DNA of 44,420 bases, from NCBI GenBank assembly GCA_903922175.1, contig CAIXSY010000133.1:1-44420 (forward strand), given 5' to 3'. Below the pieces are notes generated by a model, which saw only the letters and a program-made list of their open reading frames with translations, did not search any database and was not told where the DNA came from. The translations under genes were made by a program, and so were the position numbers. How positions within the stretch are numbered: the first letter of the stretch is position 1; each line of letters begins with the position of its first letter. Positions 32,683-40,411 of this stretch are shown piece after piece. Source of the stretch: an uncultured delta proteobacterium (GTDB lineage Bacteria; Bdellovibrionota_C; UBA2361; CAIXSY01).

Positions 32683-33381
32683 CTAGCGCATCTTTCGTGC
32701 TATCCTATCCTTTGTATGAGGAATGGTAACGCGAAGTTGGGTACTATCGTTTAGTTTAATATTGACGACCGAGCCGTCAGGGAAAGACGAACCTTTTTTG
32801 GTGAAGCGATAGTGCTCACGTCCGCCGTTTCCGACGTTGGCATACCTACCCTTGGCAAGCACTTTGCCCTGCTTGTCGCATATCTGCACCGAGGCGACAT
32901 CGCCAGTCAGGTGGGCAGGGATAAGAATGGCGAGGCGGCCATCCTTCTCGGATACCGGCTTCCACAAAAACTCTTGGCTTAGATTGTCGACCGCCGCTGT
33001 GGCGGAGCCTGCGCTTGTAGCGGAGCCTGAGCTGTTAGTGGCTGATGACGTATTGCCTGCGTTGGTAGAGTTGCTTGGTGTTGATGTCGGCGCTCCATTG
33101 GGGACTTGGCTGGTGCCAGTGCCTGTCATAAGCGATTGGAAAAGCTTGGTTATGCAGCTGATTAGCTCATTTACAGATAACGTAAGTGTATCGATCAGGG
33201 TTTCATAGCCCAGTGAGGGATTGCATGAGCATAGCAGTGCAATCTCGGACCCTCTGCATCCAATCTTAGGAGTGGCACAGGATGCATTTGTATTTCTGGA
33301 GCCACTGGTATCAGTGGAGCATGTCCGGTCAAGCGTTGATGCAGGCAAGATTGTTGGGGAAGGTGAAGTAGGTCGAATCAT
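32683..33381 (-). CDS. protein with Ser/Thr-rich linker and C-terminal beta module
   Basis: The 232-residue frame has an N-terminal Ser/Thr/Cys-rich part and a helical segment (YETLIDTLTLSVNELISCIT). A low-complexity linker of Ser, Thr, Gly, Asn and Ala lies at about 91-130. The C-terminal domain has FLWKPVSEKDGRLAILIPAH, VASVQICDKQGKVLAKGRYA and NVGNGGREHYRFTKKGSSFP. This last module resembles a beta domain that I recall at the C-termini of assorted exported proteins (WKPVSE...GR...NGGREHxRF); function unknown. No classical signal peptide is visible at this start, so the true start may differ. The G1 repeat lies about 80 bp upstream of its start. Confidence 0.6.
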   Translation of the reverse strand: MIRPTSPSPTILPASTLDRTCSTDTSGSRNTNASCATPKIGCRGSEIALLCSCNPSLGYETLIDTLTLSVNELISCITKLFQSLMTGTGTSQVPNGAPTSTPSNSTNAGNTSSATNSSGSATSAGSATAAVDNLSQEFLWKPVSEKDGRLAILIPAHLTGDVASVQICDKQGKVLAKGRYANVGNGGREHYRFTKKGSSFPDGSVVNIKLNDSTQLRVTIPHTKDRIARKMR

Positions 33382-33459
33382 GAGAGAAAGCCTCCATAAG
33401 TTGAGGAAGAAAACTGTTTTTCTTCTGCTATAGCTTCGGAGAAAGACGGCAAAAGTTTC

Positions 33460-33516
33460 CTATACCGTCCGCTATCAATGCATTTTTTTGCGTCAAGACT
33501 TCCTGCGGACGGTATA
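33460..33516. repeat. short palindromic element, family G, copy 1 (57 bp)
   Basis: CTATACCGTCCGC and GCGGACGGTATAG are perfect inverted ends enclosing TATCAATGCATTTTTTTGCG and TCAAGACTTCCT. The entire 57 bp matches, inverted, the first part of the larger element at 34318-34522. It lies just upstream of the peroxiredoxin gene. Confidence 0.75.
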
Positions 33517-33566
33517 GCCCCCCCCCTTACGTTTACTTTCCATACAGCTTCGTACTATATAGTCTT

Positions 33567-34040
33567 ATGGTAAAAAATCTAAAAATTGGAAGCTTGGCTC
33601 CTGAATTTAAGCTTGAGGACAAGGATGGTTGTTGCCACACGTTGGCGGAAACCTCAGGCAAATTCGTCGTCTTGTATTTCTATCCCAAGGACAACACACC
33701 AGGGTGCACGATTGAAGCACGAGCTTTTAATAGTACTTTAGCAACGTTTAAAAAACGGGATGTCACGATCTTCGGTATCTCTGGTGGCACCCAAAAATCA
33801 AAAACCAGCTTTTGTCAAAAGCATGGCCTGAAACTTACGTTGCTGAGTGACCCCGATTTTACGCTGTGCAAGGCCTATGGCGCCTATGGGACCAAATCAT
33901 TCATGGGCGTTAAGTTTAAAGGAATTAGGCGGATGACCTTTATCCTCGATGCACAGCACAGGATCGTAAAGATCTACGACAAAGTAAAAGTGGCCAAGCA
34001 TGCAGAAGAGGTTTTGAAGGACATCGATGAGCTTGGATAG
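33567..34040 (+). CDS. bcp: thioredoxin-dependent peroxiredoxin, Bcp/PrxQ type
   Basis: This cytosolic enzyme reduces peroxides with thioredoxin. The 157-residue product has the family's length and motifs: IGSLAPEFKLEDKDG, VVLYFYPKDNTPGCTIEARA with the peroxidatic Cys at about residue 50, IFGISGGTQKSKTSFCQKHG, LTLLSDPDFTLCKAYGAYGT and GIRRMTFILDAQHRIVKIYD. The resolving Cys five residues after the peroxidatic one is absent; cysteines in SFCQKHG and TLCKAYG could take that role, or the enzyme may be 1-Cys. It is followed by a small membrane-protein gene after 9 bp, probably one transcript. Confidence 0.93.
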   Translation: MVKNLKIGSLAPEFKLEDKDGCCHTLAETSGKFVVLYFYPKDNTPGCTIEARAFNSTLATFKKRDVTIFGISGGTQKSKTSFCQKHGLKLTLLSDPDFTLCKAYGAYGTKSFMGVKFKGIRRMTFILDAQHRIVKIYDKVKVAKHAEEVLKDIDELG

Positions 34041-34049
34041 CTTTGTTAT

Positions 34050-34343
34050 ATGGACGAAATGCGCATTGCCCAAATAGAGCAGGAGTTGGCCGAAATTAAG
34101 GCGCGTAATGTTCGTGTCGAAAACGACAAGGCCTGGGAGCGAAGCCGTACCCGCATCGCAGCTTTGACCATAGCAACCTATGTCGTCGCCGCCTTTGTGC
34201 TGTACCTCATTGGGAACCCCCAATTTTTGTGCAACGCCATGATCCCTTCTCTTGGATACTATCTTTCGATGCGTTCACTGCCGCTGCTGCGGGGGTGGTG
34301 GTTGGGGAGGTATGGGAGATATACCGTCCGCAAAAAGTCTTGA
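34050..34343 (+). CDS. small membrane protein with N-terminal coiled coil, tail altered by a repeat
   Basis: The 97-residue product begins with a charged coiled coil (MRIAQIEQELAEIKARNVRV, ENDKAWERSRTR). Two membrane helices follow (IAALTIATYVVAAFVLYLIG, and a second in NAMIPSLGYYLSMRSLPLL), then RGWWLGRYG. I recall a widespread conserved hypothetical family with this pattern (RNxRVExDKAWExSxTR, ALIPxxGYxLSxxSLP). The last residues RYTVRKKS and the stop are encoded by the G2 element, which starts at 34318, so the native C-terminus was replaced by the insertion. Function unknown. Confidence 0.7.
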   Translation: MDEMRIAQIEQELAEIKARNVRVENDKAWERSRTRIAALTIATYVVAAFVLYLIGNPQFLCNAMIPSLGYYLSMRSLPLLRGWWLGRYGRYTVRKKS

Positions 34344-34522
34344 CGTAAAAAACGCATTAATGGCGGACGGAGGGCTACCCTTTTCTTGCACCATGCTACA
34401 GCCGTTGATAACGCCACAAAAAGGGTAGACCGAGCGCGGCGCTCCCTTCGACTGACGCTCAGGACAGGCCGGCCGCCCCCGCTATTCGGGGGTCCGCCAA
34501 GACTTTTTGCGGACGGTATATC
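34318..34522. mobile_element. MITE-like element, family G, copy 2 (205 bp)
   Basis: The ends GATATACCGTCCGCAAAAAG and CTTTTTGCGGACGGTATATC are perfect inverted repeats that continue inward with TCTTG/CAAGA. The left 54 bases are an inverted copy of G1; the rest adds GGGCTACCCTTTTC...AAAAGGGTAG and a segment CCCTTCGACTGACGCTCAGG that resembles a widespread bacterial intergenic repeat. The TA next to each end may be the target duplication. It overlaps the 3' end of the membrane-protein gene at 34050. The rest of 34344-34647 shows no gene. Confidence 0.75.
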
Positions 34523-34647
34523 AGACAGCATCGCTCATAAACAAATCCAGGATGCTTTTCTACGAAGTTTAAGATACTCTTTAGTTGCATTGGCTCGTTC
34601 CAAGTAAGTATTCTTCTTCCAGAGGATTTTTACCTTAAACATCATTT

Positions 34648-34875
34648 ATGACAACTATGACTTTCGATCACACCAGACTCATCATCGCTGCTTTCGAACG
34701 CACCTTTTACCTCTCCATTATATTCGTCGTCCTCTGGGTCAATGGATTCCTCTGGACCGTCCTCTCCATCGCATCATTCTTTCTGCTCGCCACTCTTTTC
34801 TTCTCAAGGCCTATCATTGTCGATGTCACCAATGACGAGTCCGACTTAGAGGAGGCTTCTTCAAAAAATCCCTAA
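34648..34875 (+). CDS. possible small membrane protein
   Basis: The 75-residue frame encodes MTTMTFDHTRLIIAAFERTF, two hydrophobic segments (YLSIIFVVLWVNGFLWTVLS and IASFFLLATLFFS) and an acidic tail DVTNDESDLEEASS. The amphipathic-membrane-acidic layout looks like a real small membrane protein. The only ribosome-like site (AGAGGA) is about 20 bases upstream, which is far. No family is recognised. Confidence 0.4.
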   Translation: MTTMTFDHTRLIIAAFERTFYLSIIFVVLWVNGFLWTVLSIASFFLLATLFFSRPIIVDVTNDESDLEEASSKNP

Positions 34876-34979
34876 TTCCTACCCACGAATTCTGCTGAGG
34901 AACCGAAAATATAAGGCTACATCCTCCGAGATTTTGAGCATAACCGAGAGTGGAATTAGAAAATTTTGGAGGACTACCT

Positions 34980-35681
34980 ATGCCTGACTTCAGCAAACCG
35001 CTGCCGCTTACCGTCAGATCTCCCTTCGACTGTAACGACAGGCCTGGTAAGGCCACCTCCCACCCAACGCAGGCTAGGCCGGATGTGGTCCTAGCTGAGC
35101 GACACAGCCAGGTTCGACTACCTATGTCCGAAACTGATATTATTTCTTTTGAGCACAGCGGCTGGGCTAGGAAGCGTTTCGGATGTCGGGCTGCTGTATT
35201 TCAGTTTTACCTTCTGCCAGGTGATCTCTTCCGGAAAATGGCGAATAGTTATTATAGAAAAAGTGGCAACGTAGCACCTGGCTCGATTGTCTTAGTTGAT
35301 GCAAGGTCCTTCAATGGCGCTATAGGAGGAGTAGATCCTTTTGAAAGGTTTGTTGAAATTCGTCTAGGTCAAGAGGTAGGATTAGGTGGTGTGTTCCCAT
35401 TGATAGCGGCACTTAAGTTACCAAACGACCTTCCTTTGACCTTACAAATCTGTAGTCTGGGTGATGGTATCGTGCGGTTATGTCGTAGTGCCTCAGCGTT
35501 ATCTGACATTAGCATTTTTTCTCCTTCTCGCGCGGATCTGAGTCTTTGTTTGCGTAGTCTAGAAGTCGCCACCGATGGCGGAGTAGCCAAAGTTGGATAC
35601 AAGAACACTTTTGATGATATCAACAGAATTGCTGCTTTAGATCTGCGCAGGGCAACGCTCGAGCACAAATTGAATAGTTGA
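34980..35681 (+). CDS. hypothetical protein, unknown function
   Basis: I do not recognise this family. ATG 34980 is preceded by TTGGAGGACTACCT, a good ribosome site, so the longer frame from GTG 34950 is rejected. The product of about 233 residues has no signal peptide or membrane helix. It has a proline-rich N-terminus (MPDFSKPLPLTVRSPFD), a mixed middle (MSETDIISFEHSGWARKRFG, AAVFQFYLLPGDLF) and a beta-like core (PGSIVLVDARSFNG, RFVEIRLGQEVGLGG, LPLTLQICSLGDGIV). It lies upstream of the flagellar genes on the same strand, 356 bp away with a separate promoter in between. Confidence 0.6.
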   Translation: MPDFSKPLPLTVRSPFDCNDRPGKATSHPTQARPDVVLAERHSQVRLPMSETDIISFEHSGWARKRFGCRAAVFQFYLLPGDLFRKMANSYYRKSGNVAPGSIVLVDARSFNGAIGGVDPFERFVEIRLGQEVGLGGVFPLIAALKLPNDLPLTLQICSLGDGIVRLCRSASALSDISIFSPSRADLSLCLRSLEVATDGGVAKVGYKNTFDDINRIAALDLRRATLEHKLNS

Positions 35682-35945
35682 TAAGATTAGAGCAGCGCTC
35701 TCTTAGTACATTGTGGAGACTAAAAAAGTACATGGTACTCTCTTCAGCCCCGTTTCTTCTCAAAATGCCCCTGCATCTTTGATCGGTTGTAACGCGCAGC
35801 AGCGTGACGGTAGCGATGATGACAGCCAGGCCCCCTCCGTTGGAATCTTGACACTCTCGTCATCAAGCTCACTATCTCGGCAATTCAGCTCAACTATCGC
35901 CCCCAGTAAATTCAGGTGCTTATACTGCTAAGCCACCGTTATTGT
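35682..35945. other. intergenic stretch with one doubtful small frame
   Basis: A Ser-rich 72-codon frame (GTG 35713 to 35931, SVGILTLSSSSSLSRQFSST) crosses this gap. It has no good ribosome site and biased low-complexity content, so I do not call it a gene. No repeat family from elsewhere in the window is present. Confidence 0.5.
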
Positions 35946-35962
35946 TAGGCACGTGGCTTGCT
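35946..35962 (+). promoter_or_regulatory. candidate sigma-54 promoter for the flagellar genes
   Basis: TAGGCACGTGGCTTGCT fits the -24/-12 consensus YTGGCACGRNNNTTGCW: GGCACG and TTGC are intact and the GG-to-GC distance is exact (10 bases between). The predicted transcript start near 35973 lies about 65 bp before flhB. Sigma-54 control of middle flagellar genes, including flhA-flhF-flhG operons, is known in Pseudomonas, Vibrio and several deltaproteobacteria. Confidence 0.6.
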
Positions 35963-36037
35963 CATAGCCCGGTAAGGCTTTTTCTCTCCCGCACTCGGCG
36001 TGTTGGGAGGGAAGCATAAACGACCGTACCGGTAACT

Positions 36038-37150
36038 ATGTCAGAACAATCCACCGCAGAAGAACGCACGGAGATGCCGACTGAGCGCAGGATGAGTCAG
36101 CTGCGCAAAGAGGGGGGTATCTTCATCTCCTTTGATACGGTGACCGTGGCCTCGCTGCTGAGCGGCTTTATGGTGTTGACGCTCGTTGTGCATAGGCTTT
36201 TTGATGACATGAAGGCGGTGTTAGTCCGCGAATATACCTTGATTGGAGCCAATGAAGCGCTTACGTATGTGCTTGTCCAGCGCGAGGTTTTTGCTGCTAT
36301 GCGCATGGTTGGACCAGATATCTTCATTATTACCTTTGCCGTGGCGGTGACCGCCACCCTTGCCGTAATGCTGCAATCGGACTGGAACATTCGCGACAAA
36401 AAGATCCGTTTCGATTTTTCGACACTCAACCCGATCAGCGGAATGCGCCGAATCATCTCGATCCATGGGTTGATCAATACGTTAAAATCACTCCTCAAGC
36501 TCGGCCTGATACTCCCCATAGCCTATCTTGGGCTTAAGCAATTTGCCCCCGAGATGATCGGTCTCATGCACCTCAGTATTAACGAGGTGTTTGAGTTCAC
36601 CGGGGTAGCTATGGGCGTGCTCTTTTGGAAGATCATGTATGTGTTAATCGCGCTAGCGATCTTTGACTATGTGTGGGGCTACTTTCAGTGGCTTAAGGTT
36701 AACAAGATGACCAAGCAAGAGGTCAAGGAAGAACGCAAGTCGGTGGAAGGTGATGAAGAGATCAAGCGTCGTATTCAGATGAAGGGATTGCAGCGCATCA
36801 TGCAGCGCATCCAAGAAACGGTGCCGATGGCGGATGTCGTGGTTACGAACCCAACGCATTTCGCCGTGGCGCTTAAGTATGAACGCGGCAAGATGACGGC
36901 ACCGCTCGTTGTGGCTAAGGGGGTGGACTTCCTGGCGCAGCGCATTAAGGAGATAGCACGTGAATCCGGGATACCGGTGCTTGAGCGCCGATCGCTGGCG
37001 CGGGCCCTTTACAGTTCAACCGAAGTCGGCTCTGAGATTCCCTATGAACTGTTTAAAGCAGTGGCGGAAGTTTTGGCCTATGTCTATCGCTTAAAGAATC
37101 CCCATGCCGGTCGTGGAAATGCTCAGACGCAGTCGGCGCGTTCGAGCTAA
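36038..37150 (+). CDS. flhB: flagellar export switch protein FlhB
   Basis: FlhB is an inner-membrane part of the flagellar type III export gate and switches substrate class from rod/hook to filament. The 370-residue product opens with EERTEMPTERRMSQLRKEGG, has four membrane segments (VTVASLLSGFMVLTLVVHRL, IFIITFAVAVTATLAVML, LLKLGLILPIAYLGL, IMYVLIALAIFDYVW), then the cytosolic linker KQEVKEERKSVEGDEEIKRR. The autocleavage site NPTH is in VVVTNPTHFAVALKYERGKM. FliP, FliQ and FliR genes, often just upstream, are not in this window. It is the first gene of the run behind the sigma-54 site. Confidence 0.97.
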   Translation: MSEQSTAEERTEMPTERRMSQLRKEGGIFISFDTVTVASLLSGFMVLTLVVHRLFDDMKAVLVREYTLIGANEALTYVLVQREVFAAMRMVGPDIFIITFAVAVTATLAVMLQSDWNIRDKKIRFDFSTLNPISGMRRIISIHGLINTLKSLLKLGLILPIAYLGLKQFAPEMIGLMHLSINEVFEFTGVAMGVLFWKIMYVLIALAIFDYVWGYFQWLKVNKMTKQEVKEERKSVEGDEEIKRRIQMKGLQRIMQRIQETVPMADVVVTNPTHFAVALKYERGKMTAPLVVAKGVDFLAQRIKEIARESGIPVLERRSLARALYSSTEVGSEIPYELFKAVAEVLAYVYRLKNPHAGRGNAQTQSARSS

Positions 37151-37236
37151 AAGAGTTGAGAGATTGGGGGAGCCAGGTCGGTTGTGTCGCGTTGGTGCAG
37201 TAGGAAAGAGAAAAGAGAACGAAGAGGTAATACACT

Positions 37237-39384
37237 ATGGCAGCAGCTTCAGCAGGAACAGCAGGGCGAAAGCCGCGCGCAGTCGCGCTCGGATCATTGC
37301 CGCTGACCAAGGAGAAGAAGCCGGTGTCGTTCGCCGTGCATACGATAATTCCGCTCGCCTTGATCGGCACTCTGGGAATCTTGCTCTTCCCGCTTCCAAC
37401 CATGGTGCTCGATATCTGTATCGCCCTGAGCATCACCATCGCCTTGATCGTGCTCTTTGTCTCTCTCTACATTGATCGCCCCATCGACTTTTCAGCATTT
37501 CCGGCATTACTCCTCGTGACAACGATGTTTAGGCTTTCGATGAACATCGCCTCGACTCGTTTGATTCTTTTGAATGGTGATCAGGGCCTGGCGGCTGCTG
37601 GGCAGGTGATTCGGGCCTTCGGTGAATTTGTTGTCGGTGGCAACTACGCCATCGGCGGTGTGATGTTTATGGTGATTACCCTCGTCAACCTCAAGGTGGT
37701 AACCAAAGGTTCCGGACGTATCGCTGAAGTAGCTGCTCGTTTCACCTTGGATGCCATGCCGGGAAAGCAGATGGCGATTGACTCTGATCTTAACGTCGGA
37801 CTGATCAACGAAACGGAGGCCAAGGAGCGGCGCAAAGATCTTTCGCGTGAAGCTGAGTTCTACGGAGCCATGGACGGCGCGGCGAAGTTCGTAAGTGGAG
37901 ATGCCATCGCTGGCCTTTTCATCTGCGGTATCAATATCGTCGGCGGTTTCTTCGTCGGTATAATTCAACACAATATGGATTGGAAGCAGGCGGCGACGAC
38001 CTACACCTTACTCACTATCGGGGATGGTCTCGTCAGCCAAATTCCATCAATTATCACCTCGGTAGCGTCAGGTTTAATCGTGGCTCGTGCGGGCTCGGGT
38101 GCTGATCTTGGCTCTGAAGTGGTTGGACAGTTAGGTGGATCGAGCAAGCCGCTCTTTTTTACCTCTGCCGTTTGCGCTGGGCTTGCTATCTTACCGGGAC
38201 TTCCGTTTTTCCCATTTATAGTGCTTTCAATGGCTACGGTTGCGGGAGGATTGATACGGCGTGATAGCGCAGACAAAGCTGCAGCCAAGAAAAAACCTGA
38301 AGAGATCGCCAGAGCCGCCGAGGCGGAGGGGAAACCAAAACCGGGGAGCACCGAAGAGGTGACGCAGCTGTTGGCGATTGACACACTCGAACTTGAGGTG
38401 GGCTATGAGTTGGTCTCTCTTGTCGAGGGTGGGGATTTGGTTGATCGTATTCGCTCGCTGCGACGCCAGTTCGCCATCGACTATGGCTTTGTTGTTCCCT
38501 CTATCCATATCCGTGACAACGTGCGCATTAAGCCGTCTGAGTACCGCTTGATGCTCAAGGGTGGCATCATCGGCTCGGCTGAACTCAAGCCGCGTCACAT
38601 GCTGGCAATGGATCCGGGGAATGTTACGCAGGAGATTCAGGGGGTGCCGACGAAGGAGCCTGCGTTCGGCCTCGATGCGTTGTGGATAGCCGATGGTGAC
38701 AAGGAGCGCGCACAGTTCGCCGGATACACGGTGGTTGATCTCTCCACGGTGATTACGACGCATTTGACCGAGCTGATTCGCTCGAATATGCATGAGCTTG
38801 TCGGGCGTCAAGAGACCCAACACCTGATCGATAATGTGCAAAAGGTATCGCCCAAAGTTGTTGAAGAGCTTATTCCGGGTCTCTTGAGCGTTGGCCAGGT
38901 GCAGCGAGTGCTTTCAAATCTGCTGCGTGAACAGATCTCGGTGCGTGATCTGCGCACCGTCCTCGAAACCTTGGCCGATTGGGCGCCGACAGTCAAGCAT
39001 CCTGAAAAGCTTGCCGAGTGTGTGCGTCGCAAGCTGTCGCGTACGATCACCGCCAAATATGTGACGACTGACGGAGTCTTGCCGCTGGCAAGCCTCCATC
39101 CAGCGATGGAACGCGCTCTGAGCGATGGTGTACAGCAAACGGATGAGGGATCGTTTCTTGCACTGGAACCAGGGACGGCGCAGCAGCTGATAAGTCGGAT
39201 TAGTAAGATAACGGAGAAGTTTGCGGAGATGGGACAGACGCCGGTGATTTTGGCATCGGCCCATGTGCGACCGGCTCTGGCGCATTTTGTTGAGCGTTTT
39301 GTGCCGGGTGTGGCGGTGATGGCGCACCAAGAGATTGCGCCGAATACGAAGGTGCAGTCGGTTGGTGTCGTGGCGATTGAATAG
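37237..39384 (+). CDS. flhA: flagellar export gate protein FlhA
   Basis: FlhA forms the nonameric export-gate ring that receives chaperone-substrate complexes. The 715-residue product has the standard length. About eight membrane helices lie within residues 25-350 (IIPLALIGTLGILLFPLPTM, ICIALSITIALIVLFVSLYI). FHIPEP-family motifs include MFRLSMNIASTRLILLNGDQ, KGSGRIAEVAARFTLDAMPG, KQMAIDSDLNVGLINE and FYGAMDGAAKFVSGDAIAGL. The cytosolic domain includes LELEVGYELVSLVEGGDL and VVPSIHIRDNVRIKPSEYR. ATG 37237 follows GAGGT by eight bases. It lies 86 bp after flhB. Confidence 0.98.
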   Translation: MAAASAGTAGRKPRAVALGSLPLTKEKKPVSFAVHTIIPLALIGTLGILLFPLPTMVLDICIALSITIALIVLFVSLYIDRPIDFSAFPALLLVTTMFRLSMNIASTRLILLNGDQGLAAAGQVIRAFGEFVVGGNYAIGGVMFMVITLVNLKVVTKGSGRIAEVAARFTLDAMPGKQMAIDSDLNVGLINETEAKERRKDLSREAEFYGAMDGAAKFVSGDAIAGLFICGINIVGGFFVGIIQHNMDWKQAATTYTLLTIGDGLVSQIPSIITSVASGLIVARAGSGADLGSEVVGQLGGSSKPLFFTSAVCAGLAILPGLPFFPFIVLSMATVAGGLIRRDSADKAAAKKKPEEIARAAEAEGKPKPGSTEEVTQLLAIDTLELEVGYELVSLVEGGDLVDRIRSLRRQFAIDYGFVVPSIHIRDNVRIKPSEYRLMLKGGIIGSAELKPRHMLAMDPGNVTQEIQGVPTKEPAFGLDALWIADGDKERAQFAGYTVVDLSTVITTHLTELIRSNMHELVGRQETQHLIDNVQKVSPKVVEELIPGLLSVGQVQRVLSNLLREQISVRDLRTVLETLADWAPTVKHPEKLAECVRRKLSRTITAKYVTTDGVLPLASLHPAMERALSDGVQQTDEGSFLALEPGTAQQLISRISKITEKFAEMGQTPVILASAHVRPALAHFVERFVPGVAVMAHQEIAPNTKVQSVGVVAIE

Positions 39385-39427
39385 AGGTCGCTGGTAACAG
39401 GTTTTTCCTAAGGAACGGTGAATTGAT

Positions 39428-40411
39428 ATGCGCACGAGAACATTTCGCGGTAGCAGAGGCGAAGTAATGGAGCGGCTCAGGGAAGAGCTGGGACCTGAGG
39501 CGATCATTTTATCGACCAAAGAGCTTACGGGAAACACGGTTGAAGTGTTTGCCGGGCTCGAGGTTCAGGCAGAGGCTCGAGGGCCGGTGATCATGCTTGA
39601 TCAGGTTGTCGCTGGGGAGGGACAGCCCTACGTCGAGGGCCAAAAGACGATTGAAAACATCTTCATCAGCCAAGGCCTTGATGCGGGGCTACGTCAAAAG
39701 CTTCTCGCTCATAGCGATACTCGTTTGCTAAGCCAAGGTGAGCCGTTGGATAAGATTATCGGCGATAGCTTGATGCATCTTGCACACTTTGATCCGACTC
39801 TGCCACGGACACAGCGCGTCGTGGCCCTCGTTGGAGCACCGGGAGTGGGAAAGACGACAACGATCGCCAAGCTCGCGGCACAGATGCATGCCGCCTTTCA
39901 TCTTCGCATCGGACTGATTGCTGCCGATTCGTTCAAGGTCGGGGCGGGTTTTCATCTGCAGACCTACGCTTCAATTATGCACATGCCGTTTAAGCTGCTC
40001 GATCCGAAGCGGCCGTTCGTTGATGAGCTGCGTAAGGCGTTACAGGCCTTTAGCTCACTTGATCTTGTTTTTGTCGACACTCCGGGTTGTGGTGTGCGCG
40101 AGGGGGCTCGGATTGGTGAATTAGCTAGAAATCTTGAGCCATTTGGTGAGATCGAGCGCATGTTGGTTCTCCCGGCACCATCGAACGATGTCGATCTGTG
40201 TGCCGTAGCGCGAGCGCATGAGCCGTTGAAGTACCAGCGTCTGGTGCTTTCGAAGGTCGACGAGAGCGCCTATATCGGCCCCGCAATCAATACGGCACTC
40301 AAGGTGGGGAAGGCGTTTGCCTTTTTTACCACGGGGCAGCGCGTGCCGGAGGATATCGAGCCTGCCTCGGCGCGGCGCCTAGGGTGGATGCTTACTCGGA
40401 CGATTCACTGA
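39428..40411 (+). CDS. flhF: flagellar SRP-like GTPase FlhF
   Basis: FlhF sets the position and number of polar flagella. The 327-residue product has an N-terminal B region (MRTRTFRGSRGEVMERLREE, LGPEAIILSTKEL), a short N domain and a G domain with VALVGAPGVGKTTTIAKLAA at about 133-152, LIAADSFKVGAGFHLQTYAS, LVFVDTPGCGVREGA and YQRLVLSKVDESAYIGPA. Compared with typical FlhF, several G-box positions differ: DTPGC instead of DTAGR, and ADSFKVGA instead of ADTYRIGA. GTP turnover may therefore be altered. The end overlaps the annotated start of flhG by 28 bp. Confidence 0.93.
   Translation: MRTRTFRGSRGEVMERLREELGPEAIILSTKELTGNTVEVFAGLEVQAEARGPVIMLDQVVAGEGQPYVEGQKTIENIFISQGLDAGLRQKLLAHSDTRLLSQGEPLDKIIGDSLMHLAHFDPTLPRTQRVVALVGAPGVGKTTTIAKLAAQMHAAFHLRIGLIAADSFKVGAGFHLQTYASIMHMPFKLLDPKRPFVDELRKALQAFSSLDLVFVDTPGCGVREGARIGELARNLEPFGEIERMLVLPAPSNDVDLCAVARAHEPLKYQRLVLSKVDESAYIGPAINTALKVGKAFAFFTTGQRVPEDIEPASARRLGWMLTRTIH

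Noticed and set aside
34446-34466. CCCTTCGACTGACGCTCAGG, possible specific regulatory site
   Set aside because: This type of sequence (also at 44377-44404) is a widespread intergenic repeat in many bacteria and lies inside the G2 element.
37507-37971. 154-codon minus-strand frame opposite flhA
   Set aside because: It lies entirely within the well-supported flhA coding sequence and has no protein-like features; an antisense shadow.
38227-39537. Long minus-strand frames opposite the 3' part of flhA
   Set aside because: They are antisense to conserved FlhA sequence and show no start signals.
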